NCBI GenBank assembly: GCA_041621405.1
Contig: JBFKAV010000022.1
Coordinates: 1-30,918, forward strand
Reading direction: 5' to 3'
Source: JBFKAV01 sp041621405
GTDB lineage: Bacteria; Pseudomonadota; Alphaproteobacteria; Rhodobacterales; Rhodobacteraceae
Length of the DNA stretch: 30,918 bases
The notes under the pieces are model-generated. The model saw only the letters and a program-made list of their open reading frames with translations, was not told where the DNA came from and ran no database searches. Within the stretch, counting starts at the first letter, position 1. Every line of letters begins with the position of its first letter. Below are positions 29,925 to 30,918 of this stretch, piece after piece. Both the position numbers and the translations under genes were made by a program.

Positions 29925-30918
29925 CTAGTCCTCGGCCCTCTCGGCAAGCGCGAGCCACTCCTCCTCCGCCGCCGCCAGCGCCGCCTGCCGCTCGGCCAGC
30001 GCTTCGCTCGCCTTCGCGAACTTCGCCGGCTCTCTGCCGTAGAGGTCGGGCTCAGCCAGGAAATCCGTAAGCTTGCCAATCTCGGCGCCGAGCCGGTCGA
30101 TTACGCCCGGCAGTTCCTCGAGCCTGTGCCTCTCGGTGAAGCTCAGGCCCGTTCGCCGAGGCGCCGCCCGCACCCGCGCGGCCTGGGACCGTGCCCCTGG
30201 GCGCTCCGCCCGCGGCATCTCGGGCTCGCCACCCCGCTGCGCGACGTAGTCCGACCAGCCCCCGGCATAGACCGTCGCGCGCCCGTCGCCCTCCATCACC
30301 ACCGTCACGGTCGCCACCCGGTCGAGGAAGTCACGGTCGTGGCTGACCAGCAGCACCGTGCCCGGATACTCGGCCAGCAGCTCCTGCAGCAGGTCGAGCG
30401 TCTCCACGTCGAGGTCGTTGGTCGGCTCGTCGAGGACCACCATGTTCGAGTCCCGCGCCATGAGCCGCGCCAGCAGCAGCCGCGCCCGCTCGCCGCCGGA
30501 AAGCGAGCCCACCGGCGCCCGCGCCTGCGCCTCGGAAAACAGGAACTCCTTGAGGTAGCCGACCACGTGCCGAGGCACACCGCGCACCATCACCTGATCC
30601 GCCCGCCCAGCGACCGCCATCGCGGGGTCGCCGGTCAGGCTATCCCAGAGCGTTGCCCCCGGATCGAGCGCCGCCCGTGCCTGATCGAAGACCGCGACGT
30701 CGAGCCCGGTGCCGAGTCCGACGGTACCTTCGTCCGGCTCGACCTGGCCCAGGAGGAGCTTGAGAAGCGTGGTCTTTCCCACACCGTTCGGCCCGACGAA
30801 GGCAACCCGGTCGCCGCGCATCACACGGAAGTCGAAGCCCTTGACGACAGGCTTTCCGGCGAAGGCCTTTGACAGGCCCTTGGCCTCGATCACCAGCCGT
30901 CCCGACGGGGCGCCGGCC
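29925..30918 (-). CDS. uup: Uup-type ABC-F ATPase, C-terminal half
   Basis: The frame runs off the right edge of the window, so this is a partial gene of which about 330 residues are visible. They hold the second nucleotide-binding domain: FVGPNGVGKTTLLKLLLG (Walker A), VGSLSGGERARLLLARLM (signature), MVVLDEPTNDLDVETL (Walker B) and VSHDRDFLDRVA (H-loop). A charged C-terminal coiled coil follows (about 50-70 residues, rich in Glu, Arg and Ala), as in Uup. A GTG at 30893 is inside the gene, not a start: codons before it (AGAPSGRL) fit the linker between the two ABC domains. ABC-F proteins act on ribosomes or on DNA structure. Uup is favoured over EttA by the C-terminal domain. Confidence 0.85.
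   Translation of the reverse strand, partial: AGAPSGRLVIEAKGLSKAFAGKPVVKGFDFRVMRGDRVAFVGPNGVGKTTLLKLLLGQVEPDEGTVGLGTGLDVAVFDQARAALDPGATLWDSLTGDPAMAVAGRADQVMVRGVPRHVVGYLKEFLFSEAQARAPVGSLSGGERARLLLARLMARDSNMVVLDEPTNDLDVETLDLLQELLAEYPGTVLLVSHDRDFLDRVATVTVVMEGDGRATVYAGGWSDYVAQRGGEPEMPRAERPGARSQAARVRAAPRRTGLSFTERHRLEELPGVIDRLGAEIGKLTDFLAEPDLYGREPAKFAKASEALAERQAALAAAEEEWLALAERAED

Noticed and set aside
1..30918. Mobile elements, prophage, CRISPR arrays or toxin-antitoxin pairs
   Set aside because: No transposase, integrase, phage protein, regular spaced repeats or recognisable toxin-antitoxin genes were found, and composition looks even along the window.

Overview
The window looks like a chromosomal segment from a member of the Rhodobacterales (Alphaproteobacteria). 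The DNA is very GC-rich throughout and the genes are tightly packed, with many ATGA/TGATG stop-start overlaps. Most recognised proteins are typical of that order: a SUF operon headed by an IscR with a single cysteine, a split B12-dependent methionine synthase, a DUF1476 F1-ATPase inhibitor beside purC, and an alpha/beta hydrolase-OsmC fusion. I see no insertion sequence, prophage, integron or CRISPR array. No gene-free stretch exceeds about 190 bases. Genus cannot be told from what I see.

Layout. (1) 1-6945, minus strand: one iron-sulfur assembly operon, in transcription order iscR, an IscS/NifS-type cysteine desulfurase, sufB, an unknown 107-aa protein, an unknown 173-aa membrane protein, sufC, sufD, a YIP1-like membrane protein, and the start of a further gene cut by the window edge. 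Its probable promoter carries a perfect inverted repeat over the -10 box, and a very stable hairpin precedes sufC. (2) 6981-9016, plus: two alpha/beta hydrolases, the second fused to an OsmC domain. (3) 9020-13456, minus: a class I glutamine amidotransferase-like hydrolase (peptidase C26), then a DctB-like kinase, a DctD-like regulator that has lost GAFTGA, and a GlcG/HbpS protein. (4) 13503-16416, minus: purC, purS, a zinc alcohol dehydrogenase and purQ. The divergent purC/DUF1476 region has a long inverted repeat. (5) 16574-18967, plus: DUF1476 (F1-ATPase inhibitor) and an MprF-like aminoacyl-phosphatidylglycerol synthase. (6) 19087-24070: homocysteine methyltransferase (bmt), a membrane protein and a radical SAM protein on the minus strand, then the corrinoid protein, a 57-aa membrane protein and a DUF1638 protein. 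(7) 24131-30918: sufE, a lipoprotein, RNase D, purN-purM, a CAU tRNA, a short-chain dehydrogenase, an unknown 214-aa protein and the C-terminal half of a Uup-type ABC-F ATPase.

How the genes work together. SufB, SufC and SufD form the scaffold/ATPase complex, the desulfurase supplies sulfur, SufE (encoded 18 kb away) can shuttle it, and IscR is the likely regulator. PurC, PurS, PurQ, PurM and PurN cover five parts of IMP synthesis, in two clusters. Bmt and the corrinoid protein are two parts of a methionine synthase that is one polypeptide (MetH) in Escherichia coli; the folate-binding and reactivation parts are not in this window.

The observations I consider least explained are the GAFTGA-less DctD-like regulator and its GlcG partner, the two uncharacterised proteins inside the suf operon, the alcohol dehydrogenase translated between purS and purQ, and the small membrane protein/DUF1638 pair beside the split methionine synthase.
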